Shown: one piece after another, positions 30,481-32,452 of the stretch
How the letters are laid out: every line of letters begins with the position of its first letter
How positions within the stretch are numbered: position 1 is the first letter of the stretch
Source: Gnetum montanum
Taxonomy: Eukaryota > Streptophyta > Gnetopsida > Gnetales > Gnetaceae
Assembly (NCBI GenBank): GCA_015680685.1
Contig: MNCI01006902.1
Span: 282,884 to 315,335 of the forward strand
Length of the DNA stretch: 32,452 nt
Direction of reading: 5' to 3'
Program-made: the position numbers and the translations under genes
Notes under the pieces: generated by a model
The model's database searches: none
Told to the model about the DNA's origin: nothing
Seen by the model: only the letters and a program-made list of their open reading frames with translations

Positions 30481-30759
30481 AAGTCATGGGTGTAGAGACT
30501 CATCAAGTTAAAGTTTGTATAGAGGAAAGGTGTAGATGGGCAAGAAGAGTCAAGGATCCATATAACAATCTAGTTTACAACACCAAGGTTAAAGGGGAAG
30601 TTTGTTGAATTACAAGCCTATGCCTATGAGGACAAGAGGTTTCACAAACTGTTGGAAGGGAAAAATTGGAACTAGGTGGGGTCAATGGGGGGAATGTTAG
30701 GCCAAGAGACACTTGCAAATGGTGGACATGATAAAGGATTCAACATCAAAATCACTATT

Positions 30760-31637
30760 TGATGAATGATGGTTTTCCAGGCCCCTATATCGGATCCTCG
30801 ATGTCAGTTACATGATATCATAGCCTGGATAATGATATCAAATACATGATATCGTGATTCTTGTATAGGCCTATAAATACAACATTCAGGTACACAGGAA
30901 AATAGTCTTTTGATAAGTCTTAGAGTAGAGTCATTTTGTCAATTTTTAGTTAGTTTTCAATTAGTTTCCAGCTCCTTTCCAAGTGCATGCCTGCAGTGTG
31001 ATGATTGTAATTGTACGGAACCTTTGTTCGAGTGTGACGTACTTGGACATGCACACGATTGACAATAAAGATCGAGATTACTCCATCATTACAGCATTCA
31101 CTTAGCTTTTAATTACTTTAATTATTTATTATTTATTGTTATTTTCTTAGTTAATATTTCTTTTAACATCATTTACTATTTTTGTTGTTAAATGTGGAAT
31201 GAATATGTCTTAATCACAAACATTTAAGTGTAACTACGTGGTAACCCAGTAGCATGTCAAGTAGCGCTTCAAGTAAATGAGCACTTGGTAATCCCAAAAA
31301 TGGTACATGAAGTACAAGATGCGCACGGATGATTAAGGATGGATGTTCATCACACTTAGGCTAGCTTAGACTTCATTTCCTATTGCTTATTAGTTTAATC
31401 AAGTTATTTTTCTTTGTCTTTAGGAGTAGCATAATATTAGAAATCACATCATACACCTCACTTTGGACTAAACCATACATGACAAAGCAAATACTAGTCC
31501 AAGTGAGAAGACAACGAACTGCAATCAACGTGTAACTATCTAGATGCCACAACTAGTTCGTTTGTAGAGTTCTACCAGATCATGCGTACACCCTCGTATT
31601 CATATGGTTGAGTGTAGGGATACCTAGCCGCTCATCA
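30760..31637 (+). repeat. 5' LTR of element E
   Basis: 878 bp, TGATGAATGA to GCTCATCA. U3 has GATATC at 30814, 30834 and 30848, as in the solo LTR, but R and U5 follow A closely. TATAAATA at 30872-30879; poly(A) hairpin at 31022-31070 with CTTTGTT in the left arm, a change that keeps pairing through G-U. Confidence 0.88.
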
Positions 31638-31638
31638 T

Positions 31639-31656
31639 TGCTGCCATTGCCAGGGA
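31639..31656 (+). other. Primer-binding site of element E, degraded tRNA-Asp type
   Basis: TGCTGCCATTGCCAGGGA lies at the same distance from the LTR as the site in A and differs from the tRNA-Asp complement at a few positions, including one in the first four bases. Confidence 0.7.
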
Positions 31657-31768
31657 CAGTGCTAGTTATCTAGATTAGTTAAATCATACAAGATTGCTAT
31701 AATAAGTATTAATGATATATCTTTTAGAAAGAAAGTAATTGCAATTAAGTCACACAAAATTCACAACA

Positions 31769-32452
31769 ATGTCTCTCTCACAAGACTATGATAGTGCAAC
31801 AACTAGTGAGGCAATTCATTGGAGAACCAATGAAATTTATGATGAAGATGAAGTTTGGAGTACTCAATATTATGCAAGAGTTTCACATGTTCATGAATAC
31901 CCCAACAATACTCATGGACTCTTGTCATTCAAGTTAGACACCCTTAGTGAGGATGGGACGTCCCATAGAATGAGGGGGTCCATAAGGCCTTGGACCTTCT
32001 CAATAGTTAACAAGAATTTATCTGGGGATGATTGGGAGACTTACAAAAGTCATGACAAGTCTTCCAATACTTTCTCTTCCTCTACTCCTTCAACATTAAG
32101 TCGTGACACAGAGGACCATCTCTCAAGGGGTCAGCATAGAAAAAAATCAAACCGATGGACAAAGTCAGGAATGTCAACATGAACAAAGACAACATCGTTC
32201 CAACTCACAAACTTGTAACTTTCTTAGTGACGATGAACCCATGCTAGCCACTAAGAGCCTAACACATATATAGGAGGCTATTCAAATATCCTATAGGCAT
32301 TGCAAGGAAAGCCATCTACCCAAGCTTGATTTAAACAACTTTCTCAAGTTTTCAGGAGGCTATGATTTAGATCCACAACATCATCTGCAAGCCATCTATG
32401 ATGCCTGCGCATGGAACAATATTGATAATGGGTGGCAAAGGCTTAAGCTCTT
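31769..32452 (+). pseudogene. gag: gag of element E, 5' part
   Basis: ATG 31769 begins MSLSQDYDSATTSEAIHWRT, aligned with the Gag start of A; an upstream TTG extension is not expected in a plant. The frame is open for 137 codons to 32182. Alignment with A shows that coding continues one frame over from about 32175, so there is a frameshift, and a TAG near 32270 replaces a Gln codon seen in A. Compared with A there is an additional Ser/Thr/Asp-rich segment of roughly 300 bp between the N-terminus and the QHRSN/QHRPN stretch. The Gag core starts near 32330 (LDLNNFLKFSGGYDLDPQHHLQA) and is cut by the window end. Confidence 0.8.

Larger units (their letters stand above)
29161..30759. other. AT-rich spacer between LINE and element E
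   Basis: Holds two SINE-like heads (29901-29964, 30441-30480), a pyrimidine tract (29580-29620), and a short direct repeat (AGTCCATGA plus AATCACATC-like sequence near 29810 and 29863). A minus-strand stretch at about 30130-30340 reads open for more than 60 codons but resembles nothing I know. Confidence 0.4.
30760..32452 (+). mobile_element. Element E: Athila-like element, left part only
   Basis: LTR, degraded tRNA-Asp primer site and the 5' half of gag, with the same layout as A; the window ends inside gag. The five bases before the LTR are CTATT, useful for finding the right end outside the window. Whether it has pol cannot be seen. Confidence 0.85.

Noticed and set aside
31739-31768. Upstream TTG start for gag of E
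   Set aside because: Plants do not normally start at TTG, and the first ATG (31769) aligns with the Gag start of A.

Overview
The window looks like plant nuclear DNA from a large, repeat-rich genome. I see no bacterial or organellar gene and no host gene I could defend. Nearly everything that can be identified is a decayed retrotransposon. The lineage evidence is an LTR family with a primer-binding site complementary to the 3' end of plant tRNA-Asp and an Athila-like Gag, a plant L1-type LINE (CCHC knuckle in ORF1; endonuclease, reverse transcriptase and zf-RVT in ORF2), and tRNA-derived SINE heads. Species cannot be told from the sequence.

Layout, left to right. 300-7008 is element A, an Athila-like element with a gag gene and a remnant of a second ORF but no pol. 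Its 5' LTR is split by a solo LTR of a related family inserted in reverse (751-1674, perfect 5-bp duplication GTAAC). 7009-9190 is poorly explained sequence holding a minus-strand Gypsy gag-protease fragment (7891-8960). From about 9190 to 22949 lies element B, a 5'-truncated relative of A that keeps the pre-ORF2 region, a long ORF2 (coiled coil plus proline-rich repeats), a polypurine tract and a 3' LTR. ORF2 of B is interrupted in frame by element C (10235-19004), a complete but pol-less Ty3/Gypsy element with 1.65-kb LTRs, a gag-protease frame and an imperfect target duplication (ACAAG/ACAGG). About 23.35-29.16 kb is a minus-strand L1-type LINE, followed by an AT-rich stretch with two SINE heads. 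30760-32452 is element E, a second Athila-like copy (LTR, primer site, 5' half of gag) that runs off the right edge.

How the parts relate. A, B, E and the solo LTR share one LTR plan: TGATG...CATCA ends, a palindrome-rich U3, a TATAAATA box, then a conserved hairpin that carries the AATAAA signal. The palindrome core differs between members. The order of events is readable: C landed in B, and the solo LTR landed in A's LTR. No LTR-type reverse transcriptase or integrase is visible anywhere, so these copies would have depended on proteins supplied elsewhere. Gag-coding frames in A and C are broken by stop codons but hardly by frameshifts, and many stops are one C-to-T step from CAG, CAA or CGA. 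This fits decay of methylated, silenced DNA. I found no convincing new biological system. The most unusual features are the exchangeable palindromic U3 blocks, the structured poly(A) hairpin, and a short motif array in C that occurs both inside and outside its coding region.
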